Positions 18,588 to 27,818 are shown, numbered from the stretch's first letter. The stretch is 64,000 bases of DNA from Parafilimonas terrae (GCF_900115755.1 NZ_FOXQ01000016.1:1-64000), one strand, 5' to 3'. Numbers and translations: made by a program. Notes: generated by a model not told the origin, from the sequence alone.

Positions 18588-19835
18588 TTACAGTATGCTC
18601 TTAACTTTCAGGTAAATTATCTGGGGCTGGCCCTTGCGCATAATAACAATCCTCAGTTTTGTGCGTGCATTTTGCAGTAAAATTTTATAGGCCTGTATGT
18701 TATTGCTGAAGTTACCTTCCATACCCACTATAATATCCCCACTTTGAAACCCCGCAGCTTCAGCAGGAGAGCCTTTTATAATATCAGTAACCGTAATGGC
18801 GCCGTTTATTAAATAAATACCGAGGCCAGTGTAAGAATAGTCGAATGAATCAAGGTAATGCTTATTTGGTTTGATATAAATTTCCTGCAATGGATAATTT
18901 ATCCAGGCATTAAACCGCCTGAGAAGGTCGTTTCCCAAAAGGCCGCCTAAAACAGGATAATTGGTAACATTATAATCGTCTGAAAAAATATAGGCCGGCA
19001 CTTTACGAAACCGGTAAGGCCCTATTTTAACTTCTTTTACCACGGAGAGCATCATATCTGTTTTTCCGCCCAGGCCTTCGGCCTGCGATAAAAACATTTT
19101 TCTTTTCTTTTTAAAAATAACGCTGTCTTTTGCAAAGTCATCATTCATCAATATACACAAGCCTGCACCGGTATCAAGATAAAATTTGGCGAACACTTTA
19201 TTGGCGTCTTTTACACTTGCCATTTGCATAGGCAAGGTTGAAAACTGAGGTTTTAGAAGATGGCCGCCCCTCGGGTATTTATAAGTGCCTACGGTGTAAA
19301 CTCTTACCAGCTGTTCATCATAATCAATATTAACAATATAACGGCGGAAAAAACTATAGCCGATAATACCGTCTATATGCATGCCATAAGCGCTGGATAA
19401 AATTTCATAATCATTTATATGAAAATCGAGATTGGTTACGGTAAGGCCGGGCAGGTTAAGCGAGTGATTTTTGGCAAATGAAACATATTTCATACCTGCA
19501 ATGCCACGCACAATGCGGTCGCTTGGTTCAAGCTTAAGATTATAATATGTGCAGGTTGTTGAATCGAGCGATATGCCGCCGCTGCCGGTGTCGAGCACAA
19601 AATTCAGGGTGTCCTGCAAACTGTCTAATGTGCCGTGTATAATAATAATACCACCGGTTAATTGTGTAAAAGCGAAAGAGGTGATGATTTTTGCCGGTGG
19701 CGGTACAAATTCTTCCTGTGCTGCGAGCTTAATACCTGAAAAAACAAGAATCAGAATATAGATAAATTTTATGTTGCGCTTAAAATCCGTGGCATTTTTC
19801 AATAGTTTAGTATTATTCCTGTAATAATGGTTCAT
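18588..19835 (-). CDS. Retropepsin-like aspartyl protease with C-terminal PDZ
   Basis: This 415-residue exported protein has a basic N-terminus and a hydrophobic segment (about 23-40, IYILILVFSGIKLAAQ). Two aspartyl-protease half-sites are visible, FVLDTGSGG (about 78-86) and FYLDTGAGL (about 217-225), followed by a PDZ domain (about 325-410) with AVT-DIIKGSPAEAAGFQSGD. This domain order is common in Bacteroidota periplasmic proteins of unknown substrate. It is transcribed away from mqnC across a 176-bp gap. Confidence 0.85.
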   Translation of the reverse strand: MNHYYRNNTKLLKNATDFKRNIKFIYILILVFSGIKLAAQEEFVPPPAKIITSFAFTQLTGGIIIIHGTLDSLQDTLNFVLDTGSGGISLDSTTCTYYNLKLEPSDRIVRGIAGMKYVSFAKNHSLNLPGLTVTNLDFHINDYEILSSAYGMHIDGIIGYSFFRRYIVNIDYDEQLVRVYTVGTYKYPRGGHLLKPQFSTLPMQMASVKDANKVFAKFYLDTGAGLCILMNDDFAKDSVIFKKKRKMFLSQAEGLGGKTDMMLSVVKEVKIGPYRFRKVPAYIFSDDYNVTNYPVLGGLLGNDLLRRFNAWINYPLQEIYIKPNKHYLDSFDYSYTGLGIYLINGAITVTDIIKGSPAEAAGFQSGDIIVGMEGNFSNNIQAYKILLQNARTKLRIVIMRKGQPQIIYLKVKSIL

Positions 19836-19953
19836 TGGTGTTATTGCAGTTATGAAAGTACGTTAGCTTTAAGGCAAATCCAAACCTCTGATGTAAATAT
19901 AAAGCTGCGTTTGGTTAGTTTCAAACCGTTAAGCAGCACAACATATTCTTCAG

Positions 19954-19961
19954 TAATTTTG
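19954..19961 (+). promoter_or_regulatory. Candidate -7 box for mqnC (TAATTTTG)
   Basis: TAATTTTG fits TAnnTTTG and lies 50 bp before the mqnC start. A matching -33 element is weak, so this is a low-confidence call in the divergent intergenic region. Confidence 0.3.
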
Positions 19962-20011
19962 CCGTTGCATTTTAAAACAGCAATCGTTTAATAAAAGACA
20001 ACCTCCTAAAG

Positions 20012-21136
20012 ATGAATGTTGCAACGTTGTACCAAAAGGCCTTAGGTTTTGAATTTTTAAGTGTTGAAGAAGGCGTTTATCTTTTTGAACATGCGCCATT
20101 AACCGACTTAATGCAGGTGGCCAATGAGCTGCGCAAAAAGCAGGTGCCACACGGAAAGGTTACCTGGCAAATAGACCGTAATGTAAACACCACCAACGTA
20201 TGCGTGGCCAATTGTAAATTCTGTAATTTTTACCGCATACCCGGCCACCCGGAAGCATATATAACTGATATGCCTGTGTATCGTAAAAAAATACAGGAAA
20301 CATTAAAATATGGCGGCGATCAATTGCTGCTGCAGGGCGGCCATCATCCCGGCTTGTCACTGGACTTTTATACAAATACCTTCAGGCAGATTAAACAGGA
20401 GTTTCCCACTATAAAATTGCATGCTTTAGGGCCGCCCGAAGTGGCCCATATATGCAAGCTGTCAAAAAAGCCGCACCGTGAAGTTTTAACCGAATTAAAA
20501 AATGCAGGGCTTGATTCACTGCCGGGCGCCGGCGCTGAGATTTTAATTGACCGGGTAAGAAGGCTGATAAGCAAAGGCAAATGTGGTGCGGATGAATGGC
20601 TGACCATTATGCATGAGGCGCATGAATTGAATATTACTACCAGCGCCACCATGATGTTTGGCCATGTGGAAACTATAGAAGAACGGTTTATTCACCTGGC
20701 GCGTATCCGCGAAGTGCAAGCCATGAAGCCGGAAAATGCCAAAGGTTTCCTTGCCTTTATTCCATGGACTTTCCAGGATGTGGATACGCTACTGGCACGC
20801 ATACGCGGTGTACATAATCTTACTACAGCCGAAGAATATATAAGAATGATTGCCATGAGCCGTATTATGTTGCCTAACATTAAAAATATACAGGCAAGCT
20901 GGTTAACGGTTGGCAAACAAACGGCGCAGCTTTGCCTGCACGCCGGCGCCAACGATTTTGGCAGTATTATGATTGAGGAAAACGTAGTAAGCGCTGCCGG
21001 CGCCCCGCACCGGTTTACTTACAAAACCATGCAGGAGGCTATTAAAGAAGCTGGTTTTGAACCCCAGTTGCGCAACCAGCAATACGAATGGCGTGAATTG
21101 CCTGAAACAATCGTGGAGCAGGTAATAGATTATTAG
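20012..21136 (+). CDS. mqnC: Cyclic dehypoxanthinyl futalosine synthase (radical SAM)
   Basis: A 374-residue radical SAM enzyme of the futalosine route to menaquinone; it closes the ring of dehypoxanthinyl futalosine. The iron-sulfur motif CVANCKFC (about 68-75) has the CxxxCxxC spacing. Family blocks LLLQGGHHPGL, LDSLPGAGAEILIDRVRR and TTSATMMFGHVET fit MqnC better than the related MqnE. Length and start are normal for the family. Other mqn genes are not in the window. The presence of this gene implies menaquinone-based respiration. Confidence 0.92.
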   Translation: MNVATLYQKALGFEFLSVEEGVYLFEHAPLTDLMQVANELRKKQVPHGKVTWQIDRNVNTTNVCVANCKFCNFYRIPGHPEAYITDMPVYRKKIQETLKYGGDQLLLQGGHHPGLSLDFYTNTFRQIKQEFPTIKLHALGPPEVAHICKLSKKPHREVLTELKNAGLDSLPGAGAEILIDRVRRLISKGKCGADEWLTIMHEAHELNITTSATMMFGHVETIEERFIHLARIREVQAMKPENAKGFLAFIPWTFQDVDTLLARIRGVHNLTTAEEYIRMIAMSRIMLPNIKNIQASWLTVGKQTAQLCLHAGANDFGSIMIEENVVSAAGAPHRFTYKTMQEAIKEAGFEPQLRNQQYEWRELPETIVEQVIDY

Positions 21137-21162
21137 CATTGTTATTGCCCGGTTTATGTATC

Positions 21163-21182
21163 GCAAGGCATACCTGCCTTGC
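21163..21182. other. Hairpin after mqnC without U-tract
   Basis: GCAAGGCA (21163-21170) and TGCCTTGC (21175-21182) form a perfect 8-bp stem with a 4-nt loop between mqnC and the aldehyde dehydrogenase gene. No T-run follows, so it may be an RNA-stabilising or processing structure. Confidence 0.4.
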
Positions 21183-21232
21183 ATGCTATTGTATTTGTTT
21201 CATTACCGGTTGATTTAAAAATTGTTTGAAAA

Positions 21233-22594
21233 ATGAAATCATTTAAATCCATCTTTCCATTCGATCAGACGGAAATAGCCGAATATAAAATAATGGATAA
21301 TGCAGCCATTGATAATGCATTGACCCTTTCAGAAAAAATATTCCCGCACTGGAGCGGCAAGCCGTTTGAATACCGTGCCGAAATACTGAAGAATGTTGCA
21401 AGGCTGTTGCTGGAAAGGAAGGAGAAGTTCGCAGCGCTTATGACCAGTGAAATGGGCAAAGTTCTAAAAGAAGCGGTGGCGGAGGTGGAAAAATGCGCTT
21501 TGGGTTGTAATTATTATGCTGAAAATGCCCAACAGTTTTTGCAGGATGAAATAGTTAAAACAGGTTACAAAAAAAGCTTTATTGCTTACCAGCCCATCGG
21601 TGCTGTGTTTGCCATCATGCCCTGGAATTTTCCGTTCTGGCAGGTGTTCAGGTTTGCGGCGCCCACGCTAATGGCCGGTAATGTGGCTTTGCTCAAGCAT
21701 TCGCCAAATGTTTGCGGCTGCTCGCTGGCAATTCAGCAATTGTTTGAAGATGCGGGCGCAGCACCTGGTGTTTTTCAATCTTTAATTGCAGATACGGATA
21801 TAACGGAAAAAATCCTTTCCAGCAATATTGTTCAGGCCGTTTCTTTAACCGGCAGTGAAAAAGCGGGGAGCAGCGTGGCGGCTATTGCTTCGGCCCATAT
21901 AAAAAAATCGGTTTTGGAATTAGGCGGTTCGGATGCCTTTATTGTTTTGTCCGATGCGGATGTGCAAAAGGCAGCCACTGTTGCAGTTGCTTCCCGCATG
22001 CAAAATACAGGGCAGAGCTGCATTGCCGCCAAACGTTTCCTGGTAGCAGATGAAGTGGCGGATGATTTTACAGAAGCCGTGAAACAGGAAATTAATAAAC
22101 TGAAACAAGGTGACCCTTTTGATGCTTCAACCACCACAGGGCCTATGGCAAGATTGGATTTGGCCGAAAAACTGCAGGTTCAATTACAAGCTTCCGTAGC
22201 AAAAGGCGCTGAAATTGTTTTGGGCGGAACGAGAAGCGGCTGCAATTATCAACCCACCTTATTATTGAATGTGCAACCCGGCATGCCTGCCTTTGATGAA
22301 GAAACCTTCGGGCCTTTATTCAGCATTACGAGGGTAAAGGGTGAAGAGGAAGCCATTGCACTGGCTAACAATTCCCGCTATGGCCTGGGTGGAAATATCT
22401 GGACGAAAGACCTTGAAAGGGGCATTATGTTGTCAAAAAAATTAAACAGCGGCTCTGTGTTTATTAATTCAATGGTGAAATCTGAACCGGCGCTGCCCTT
22501 TGGCGGTGTAAAAAAATCCGGTTATGGAAGAGAACTGAGCAAGCACGGCATAATGGAGTTTGTAAATGTGAAAACGATAACCGTGTCTGAGTAG
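21233..22594 (+). CDS. NAD(P)-dependent aldehyde dehydrogenase, succinate-semialdehyde type
   Basis: A 453-residue cytoplasmic enzyme of the aldehyde dehydrogenase superfamily that oxidises an aldehyde to an acid. The cofactor motif MPWNFPFWQVFR (about 125-136) matches the succinate-semialdehyde group. The general base Glu lies in VLELGGSDAF and the nucleophilic Cys in NTGQSCIAAKRF (about 258-269). The C-terminal EPALPFGGVKKSGYGRE is complete. Length fits short SSADH forms. It follows mqnC by about 100 bp, with a hairpin between, and probably has its own regulation. Substrate call is by family resemblance only. Confidence 0.88.
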   Translation: MKSFKSIFPFDQTEIAEYKIMDNAAIDNALTLSEKIFPHWSGKPFEYRAEILKNVARLLLERKEKFAALMTSEMGKVLKEAVAEVEKCALGCNYYAENAQQFLQDEIVKTGYKKSFIAYQPIGAVFAIMPWNFPFWQVFRFAAPTLMAGNVALLKHSPNVCGCSLAIQQLFEDAGAAPGVFQSLIADTDITEKILSSNIVQAVSLTGSEKAGSSVAAIASAHIKKSVLELGGSDAFIVLSDADVQKAATVAVASRMQNTGQSCIAAKRFLVADEVADDFTEAVKQEINKLKQGDPFDASTTTGPMARLDLAEKLQVQLQASVAKGAEIVLGGTRSGCNYQPTLLLNVQPGMPAFDEETFGPLFSITRVKGEEEAIALANNSRYGLGGNIWTKDLERGIMLSKKLNSGSVFINSMVKSEPALPFGGVKKSGYGRELSKHGIMEFVNVKTITVSE

Positions 22595-22677
22595 CTGCTA
22601 TTGTTGTTTTTGGGAATTATACTTTGGCTGCAATGAGGCCGGAAAACACTGTTCCCAGGCTAATAATTCATGCTTTT

Positions 22678-23105
22678 ATCTCAAATGTTTATTCTTTTTG
22701 CCTGAATGTTCGCGTTCTGAGCTCAAACGTTTGCCCTTTTTGCTCCGGCATTCATACTCTGAGCTCAAACATTCTCTCTTTTAGCTTGAACGTTTGTGCT
22801 CAAAGCTCAAACGTTTGCCCTTTTAGCCTGAATGTTCGAGTTCTGAGCTCAAACGTTTGCCCTTTTTGCTCCGGCATTCATACTCTGAGCTCAAACATTC
22901 TCTCTTTTAGCTTGAACGTTTGTGCTCAAAGCTCAAAAGTTTATTCTTTTTGCCTGAATGTTCGAGTTCTGAGCTCAAACGTTTGCCCTTTTTGCTCCGG
23001 CATTCATACTCTGAGCTCAAACATTCTCTCTTTTAGCTTGAACGTTTCTGCTCAAAGCTCAAACGTTTGCCCTTTTTGCCTGAATGTTGGTGCTCAAAGC
23101 TCATT
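22678..23105. repeat. Hierarchical tandem repeat, 42-bp unit in 126-bp super-unit
   Basis: About ten units of 42 bp, each with a GAGCTC or AAGCTC core followed by AAACxTT. The units are arranged as three distinct types that repeat every 126 bp: the GAGCTCAAACGTTTGCC type begins at about 22719, 22845 and 22971. Both periods are multiples of three, so a plus-strand frame (22624-23154) stays open and reads as 14-residue repeats such as LNVRVLSSNVCPFC, SGIHTLSSNILSFS and LNVCAQSSNVCPFS. There is no evidence for translation. It sits between two convergent genes. Confidence 0.9.
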
Positions 23106-23145
23106 AAAACTAATTTCCTGTAAAATGTGGGTTATTCCGCTTCCG

Positions 23146-23697
23146 TTAATTTAACTGCGGATCGATGGGATAATTTATTAGTTGTTCATACTGGCCGCCC
23201 AACTGTTTTAAAGCCTGCTTCCATGCTGAATCTGCTTTGGTGTCAAAAACCAGTTCGGAATTGCCGGAAGTTACCAGCCATGTTTTTATATTCATTTCCT
23301 CCTGCAATTGGCCTTCGGCCCAGCCGCTATATCCTAAAAATAAGCGCACATCGTTTCTTGACAGCCTGCCGCTTTGCAGCATTTCCACCAGTTCATCAAA
23401 TTCACCACCCCAAAAAATATCTCCGGTAACTCTTTCGCCGCCGCTGATTAAACCGGGGCAGCGGTGCAAAAAATGAACGGTATCCTGCTGCACCGGCCCG
23501 CCATAAAAAACGGGAAAACTGCAGCCTTCAAGATCGCTGATGAGGTCGCCTATTACATAGTCCAGCTGGCGGTTAAGCACAAAACCAAAGCTTCCCTCTG
23601 CCTTATGCTCACATAAAAAGATGGTTGTTCGTAAAAAATTCGGGTCTTTTAAAAAGGGATCAGCTATTAATATTGTTCCCGGCTCTAATTTTTCCAT
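23146..23697 (-). CDS. YqgE/AlgH family protein
   Basis: The protein has 183 residues and belongs to the YqgE/AlgH family (DUF179). Family marks are the N-terminus GTILIADPFLKDPNFLRTTI, the motif GFVLNRQL (about 38-45), the block YGGPVQQD (about 65-72) and RLFLGYSGWAEGQL (about 117-130). It is cytoplasmic and its biochemical role is not settled. The stop codon lies about 40 bp beyond the tandem repeat. No operon partner is seen. Confidence 0.93.
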   Translation of the reverse strand: MEKLEPGTILIADPFLKDPNFLRTTIFLCEHKAEGSFGFVLNRQLDYVIGDLISDLEGCSFPVFYGGPVQQDTVHFLHRCPGLISGGERVTGDIFWGGEFDELVEMLQSGRLSRNDVRLFLGYSGWAEGQLQEEMNIKTWLVTSGNSELVFDTKADSAWKQALKQLGGQYEQLINYPIDPQLN

Positions 23698-23783
23698 AAT
23701 TGAATGTAATTAAAACAAGCTAAACTTTGTTTTCTGAAACAGAAAATTAATCAGTTAAATTGCTGATAAAGATAATTTACTAC

Positions 23784-23814
23784 TTTCAGCAGGCTGATAC
23801 AGCAAATATCTTTG
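23784..23814 (+). promoter_or_regulatory. Candidate promoter for histidine kinase
   Basis: The -7 box TATCTTTG (23807-23814) matches TAnnTTTG, with TTTC at 23784-23787 as a one-mismatch -33 box 19 bp away. Transcription would begin near 23821, leaving a leader of up to 87 nt before the chosen ATG. Confidence 0.45.
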
Positions 23815-23907
23815 TTTAGTAATGAAACCGAGCATGCTAAATTTTTCTCACACAGGGAGATGTTATGGCGAGGTTACATGAGGCATTTAAAAAACAAAAG
23901 TGCACGA

Positions 23908-25251
23908 ATGAAACGTGTTTTCCCCATCATCATTGTATTGATTTCTTTATCGCTTACCGGCATAATTTTAATACAGATTAACTGGTTTAAAAACCAGCTT
24001 TTAATTCAGCAGGAGCGCTTTATTGACAGGGTTGATAAGGCTGGCCTTGATGTGGCGGAAGACTTAAGCAAGCATGTAATGAGCGGCGGCATGAAGCTGG
24101 GCGCCAGGCGGCCAGGTTTCCAGCTATTACCAAACGATTTATCGTTCAGCATTTCCCGCATGCCAACCATTTCTGACCGCTATACCATTGGCGATATACA
24201 AAGTAAACTGGTTAAGGCTTTTAATAAAGAAGGTTTGGAGAACCTGCGTTTTGAATTTGCCGTTACTTCCAATTCAGATGATTTTGTGGTTGAAATGCAA
24301 AGCGAACACTTTGATAAAGAATCAGCCGATACCACCCATTTTCGCAGGAGGGTTATCCCGATTATACCCGAATCAGGTTCAAACTTTGACGGCCTGTTGG
24401 CAAACGAACATCTTTTTATTATTATCCCCGATTTTAAATCGCAGGTATGGCAGTCGCTCACGTGGATGATTGTTTTTTCTGTATTGTTTACGGTAATCAT
24501 AATAGCTGCTTTTTATATTACGGTAAGAACCATGCTTAACCAGAAAAAAATGAGTGAAATAAAGAGCGATTTTATTAATAATATGACGCATGAATTTAAA
24601 ACGCCGCTTGCTACTATTTCGCTTGCCGTAGATGCCTTAAAGAACGATAAGGTTATTAATGATAAAGCCAAATGGCAGTACTTCAACAATATTATAAAAG
24701 ATGAAAACAAAAGAATGAACAAGCATGTTGAAACCATACTGCAGGCAGCATTAATGGAAAAACAGGAGTTCAGGCTTAACCTTGTGCCGGTGCATATTCA
24801 TGAAATATTAACACAAATTGCAGATAACTATCAGCTGCAACTGCAGGAAAAAAATGGTAAAATAGAGCTGCTGCTGAATGCAACCAACGACACCGTAACA
24901 GTGGATGAAGTGCATTTTACCAATATACTTTCCAATCTTATTGATAACGCAATTAAATATTCAAATGAAAACCTGGTGGTTAAGCTGGTAACCCACAGAA
25001 CTGCCAGGCATTTTATTATACAGGTGCAGGATAATGGAATAGGAATGAGCAAGGAAACGGTTAAAAGAATATTTGAGAAATTTTACCGCGCACATACCGG
25101 CAATATCCATAATGTAAAAGGGTTTGGCCTGGGAATGAGTTATGTAAAGAGTGTTATAGATGCGCATAAAGGCAAAATAAGGGTTGAGAGCACGCTTGGA
25201 AAAGGCAGCACTTTTACCATAGAAGTTCCCCTTAACCTTGCTGAAGAATAG
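23908..25251 (+). CDS. Sensor histidine kinase, orphan
   Basis: This 448-residue membrane sensor kinase is read from ATG at 23908 (MKRVFPIIIVLISL); in-frame ATGs at 23860 and 23878 would add a charged N-terminal tail. Transmembrane helices lie at about 4-24 and 192-215, enclosing a roughly 165-residue periplasmic sensor. The HisKA box is NNMTHEFKTPLATISL with the phospho-accepting His at about 230. The ATPase domain shows NLIDNAIKYS (N box), DNGIGM (G1) and GFGLGMSYVK (G2). No response regulator lies next to it, so its partner must be elsewhere. Confidence 0.93.
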   Translation: MKRVFPIIIVLISLSLTGIILIQINWFKNQLLIQQERFIDRVDKAGLDVAEDLSKHVMSGGMKLGARRPGFQLLPNDLSFSISRMPTISDRYTIGDIQSKLVKAFNKEGLENLRFEFAVTSNSDDFVVEMQSEHFDKESADTTHFRRRVIPIIPESGSNFDGLLANEHLFIIIPDFKSQVWQSLTWMIVFSVLFTVIIIAAFYITVRTMLNQKKMSEIKSDFINNMTHEFKTPLATISLAVDALKNDKVINDKAKWQYFNNIIKDENKRMNKHVETILQAALMEKQEFRLNLVPVHIHEILTQIADNYQLQLQEKNGKIELLLNATNDTVTVDEVHFTNILSNLIDNAIKYSNENLVVKLVTHRTARHFIIQVQDNGIGMSKETVKRIFEKFYRAHTGNIHNVKGFGLGMSYVKSVIDAHKGKIRVESTLGKGSTFTIEVPLNLAEE

Positions 25252-25261
25252 TGGCCAGGCT

Positions 25262-26674
25262 TTAATTCAATATGCTTTTTTCCTTTTCTGTCTCAATTTT
25301 TTCCTCAAGCTTAATTTTATTCCAGCCGCCAAGCACATTGTACAGGTTGTGAATGCCCTGCCTTTTTAACAAAGAAGCTGCAATAACACTCCTGAAGCCA
25401 CTTGCACAATGCAGGTAAAGGTTTTGATCGTCTTCAATATTGGCCATGCTTCCCGGGTCGGTAAGGCTGTCCAGCGAAATGTTTACAGCATCCTTCACAT
25501 GCCCGTCGGCAAATTCGGTTTCTCTTCTTACATCTATTACCACTAACTTTTCATCAAAAGGAATATCCATTGCCAGTTCATCGGCCTCTACATTAATAAC
25601 CATATCAATATCTCCCCCGGTAGCTTTCCATGCATCAAAACCACCATCAATATAACCGGCAAACCTGCTGAAGCCAACACGGGCAAGCCGCACCACGCTT
25701 TCTTTTTCTTTGCCCTGCTCTGTAATTAATAACAGTGTTTTATCAAAAGGTAAAATGCTGCCTGCCCACTCGGCAAACCTGCCATCCAGGCCAATAAATA
25801 TTGAATTGGGTATAAAGCCGGCAGTAAACTGGGCTGCGGGCCTCGTATCAAGCAGGATAATCTCATCATTATTCACCAGGTTTTTTACTTCCTGCACGCT
25901 TAATGGTTTCAAAGCTTTTTCAAGCACGGCGTCTATGCTTTCATAACCCTCCTTGTTTATTTTGGCATTAATAGGAAAATATTGAGGCGGAGCAGAGAGG
26001 CCTTCGGTTACGGCTTTAATAAATTCCTCCTTATTGACAGCCTGCAAAGCATAATTGTTTTGCTTTTCATTACCAATGGTACTGGATGTTTGGGGGCCTA
26101 TATTTTTTCCGCAACTGCTGCCTGCGCCGTGTGCAGGATATACGATTACTTCATCCGAAAGTGGCATAATTTTTTGCTGCAAACTATCGTACATAATACC
26201 TGCCAGGTCATCTGCCGTAAGGCTTTCATCTTTTTGAGCAAGATCCGGCCGGCCTACATCGCCAACAAATAAGGTATCGCCTGTGAAAATTGCATGGTCT
26301 TTATTGTTCTCATCTCTTAAAAGGTAACAGGAACTTTCCAGCGTATGGCCGGGCGTATGCAATACTTCAATCTGTAATTTGCCAAGCGAAAATATTTCGC
26401 CGTCTTTTGCTATATGAACGGGCAGCGCTGTTTTGGTATTCGGGCCATAAATAACGGGGGCGCCGGTAGCCTTGCTTAAATCCAGGTGGCCGCTTACAAA
26501 GTCTGCATGAAAATGCGTTTCAAAAATATATTTTATAGTGGCATTTCTTTGTTTGGCAAGCGCAATATAACCTTCAATATCCCTCATGGGGTCAACAATT
26601 GCCGCCTCGCCTTCGCTTTCAATGTAGTATGCGGCTTCACTTAAACAGCCAGTATATAATTGTTCAATGTACAT
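25262..26674 (-). CDS. Persulfide dioxygenase-like MBL hydrolase fused to two rhodanese domains
   Basis: A 470-residue cytoplasmic protein. The N-terminal metallo-beta-lactamase domain (about 1-240) has the metal motif ETHFHADFVSGH and TGDTLFVGDVGRPDL, typical of ETHE1/BlhB-type persulfide dioxygenases that oxidise glutathione or related persulfides to sulfite. Two rhodanese domains follow (about 265-355 and 370-460). The second has an active-site Cys in YLHCASGFRS; the first has LLLITEQG at the equivalent place and therefore no catalytic Cys. An ArsR-type regulator gene lies 49 bp upstream on the same strand, so the two likely form a sulfide- or persulfide-detoxification operon. Confidence 0.88.
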   Translation of the reverse strand: MYIEQLYTGCLSEAAYYIESEGEAAIVDPMRDIEGYIALAKQRNATIKYIFETHFHADFVSGHLDLSKATGAPVIYGPNTKTALPVHIAKDGEIFSLGKLQIEVLHTPGHTLESSCYLLRDENNKDHAIFTGDTLFVGDVGRPDLAQKDESLTADDLAGIMYDSLQQKIMPLSDEVIVYPAHGAGSSCGKNIGPQTSSTIGNEKQNNYALQAVNKEEFIKAVTEGLSAPPQYFPINAKINKEGYESIDAVLEKALKPLSVQEVKNLVNNDEIILLDTRPAAQFTAGFIPNSIFIGLDGRFAEWAGSILPFDKTLLLITEQGKEKESVVRLARVGFSRFAGYIDGGFDAWKATGGDIDMVINVEADELAMDIPFDEKLVVIDVRRETEFADGHVKDAVNISLDSLTDPGSMANIEDDQNLYLHCASGFRSVIAASLLKRQGIHNLYNVLGGWNKIKLEEKIETEKEKSILN

Positions 26675-26723
26675 AAATACAATTTGAACAAAGGTACAAC
26701 CGTCCTAAAAAAAGCGTTTAAGT

Positions 26724-27065
26724 TTAACTAACCAGTTGTTCAATAAAATTGTTTATTTCTTTCAAACGCTTGTAGTTAAGCGAATAAAAAATAAATTTTC
26801 CTTCTCTCTGCGTTAATACTATTCCTGCACGGCGCAATATGGCCAGGTGCTGCGATACAACTGACTGTTCGAGCCGCAGGTTTACATAAATTTCTGTAAC
26901 AGTTATTTTTTGATTTTCATCGATCAGTTTTACCAACAACTGCCTTAGTTTATGATTTAAGGCACGCAAAATAGTTGCAGCCTTTTTTAATCGCAGGAAA
27001 TCGAGCCTTAGTTCTTCACCTGTGGATTTTTCAGTTATCACAAGAAATTGGGGTGTAACATTCAT
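26724..27065 (-). CDS. ArsR/SmtB-family transcriptional regulator
   Basis: The protein has 113 residues with a winged helix-turn-helix (about 30-100). The recognition region reads LRLEQSVVSQHLAILRRAG, and the wing is VLTQREGKFIFYSL. It has no Cys at all, so it cannot use the metal-binding CxC site or the redox Cys pair of the BigR/SqrR persulfide sensors. It is encoded directly before the persulfide dioxygenase gene and probably controls it. The inducing signal is unclear. Confidence 0.88.
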   Translation of the reverse strand: MNVTPQFLVITEKSTGEELRLDFLRLKKAATILRALNHKLRQLLVKLIDENQKITVTEIYVNLRLEQSVVSQHLAILRRAGIVLTQREGKFIFYSLNYKRLKEINNFIEQLVS

Positions 27066-27131
27066 AAAGAGGTTAATTACATTATATGGGAAAATTATTA
27101 TAAAAATTGTGCCTGTTTCGTATATAGGTTA

Positions 27132-27809
27132 TTATTTTTTAAAATAAACAGGTTTTAAATAAAGAGGTTCGCTGTAAGCCACGTTTGAAAACGCCTTTTT
27201 TAAAAAAGCTTTATTAGCCAAAATTATTAAGGGTTTGGAAATAGAAAGCGGATTTACATCAATTATTTTTTTATAATTTGTTATTTTTTTGAACTTTTCG
27301 CTTCCATTTCCTCCGATAACTAAAAAAAATCCTTCTTTTATTTCCTTTTCAAGAAAAGATTCGCTTAAAATCTCGGATGAATAACTTTTTAGTAAGGAGA
27401 GGTCTTTATCATACAAAGCAGTAAAAACCTCCATCCGGCGCGCATCAATCATGGGGCAATACAGAACATTTTCTTCAGCAACCTGCGCCTGGAGTTTTAG
27501 CGCCAGCGCCATTACGTCAAGTGTGTTGAGCAGAATAAGTGGTTTTTGCAGGGCATAACACAGCGCTTTTGCAGATGAAAGGCCAACCCTTAAACCTGTA
27601 TAACTGCCCGGGCCATTTGCTACTGCAAATGCTTCAATATCTTTTAAATTGATATTAGCCTGCCTGGCAACTGATTTGATTGCCGGCTCTAAGAACGAAG
27701 CATGGTCTTTTTGAGTGGCATGCTGCATTTCAAACAAAATATCTTCTCCGGCACTCAGGATAACCGAGGCTGTTTCAAATGCTGTATTAATGCTGAGGAT
27801 TAAAGCCAA
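27132..27809 (-). CDS. tsaB: tRNA threonylcarbamoyladenosine biosynthesis protein TsaB
   Basis: This 225-residue cytoplasmic protein dimerises with TsaD in making t6A37 in ANN-decoding tRNAs. The family motifs are present: LSINTAFETASVIL at the start, FAVANGPGSYTGLRVGLSSAKAL (about 61-83) and YCPMIDARRMEVFTALYD (about 116-133). Length is normal. It follows the 3-hydroxyacyl-CoA dehydrogenase-like gene by 9 bp in the same direction, so the two are probably co-transcribed. Confidence 0.93.
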   Translation of the reverse strand: MALILSINTAFETASVILSAGEDILFEMQHATQKDHASFLEPAIKSVARQANINLKDIEAFAVANGPGSYTGLRVGLSSAKALCYALQKPLILLNTLDVMALALKLQAQVAEENVLYCPMIDARRMEVFTALYDKDLSLLKSYSSEILSESFLEKEIKEGFFLVIGGNGSEKFKKITNYKKIIDVNPLSISKPLIILANKAFLKKAFSNVAYSEPLYLKPVYFKK

Positions 27810-27818
27810 AATAGATAT

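Noticed and set aside
22624-23154. A 176-residue Cys-rich repeat protein on the plus strand
   Set aside because: The open frame follows from repeat periods divisible by three and the lack of stops in one unit. There is no signal peptide, promoter or known domain, so it is listed as a repeat and not as a gene.
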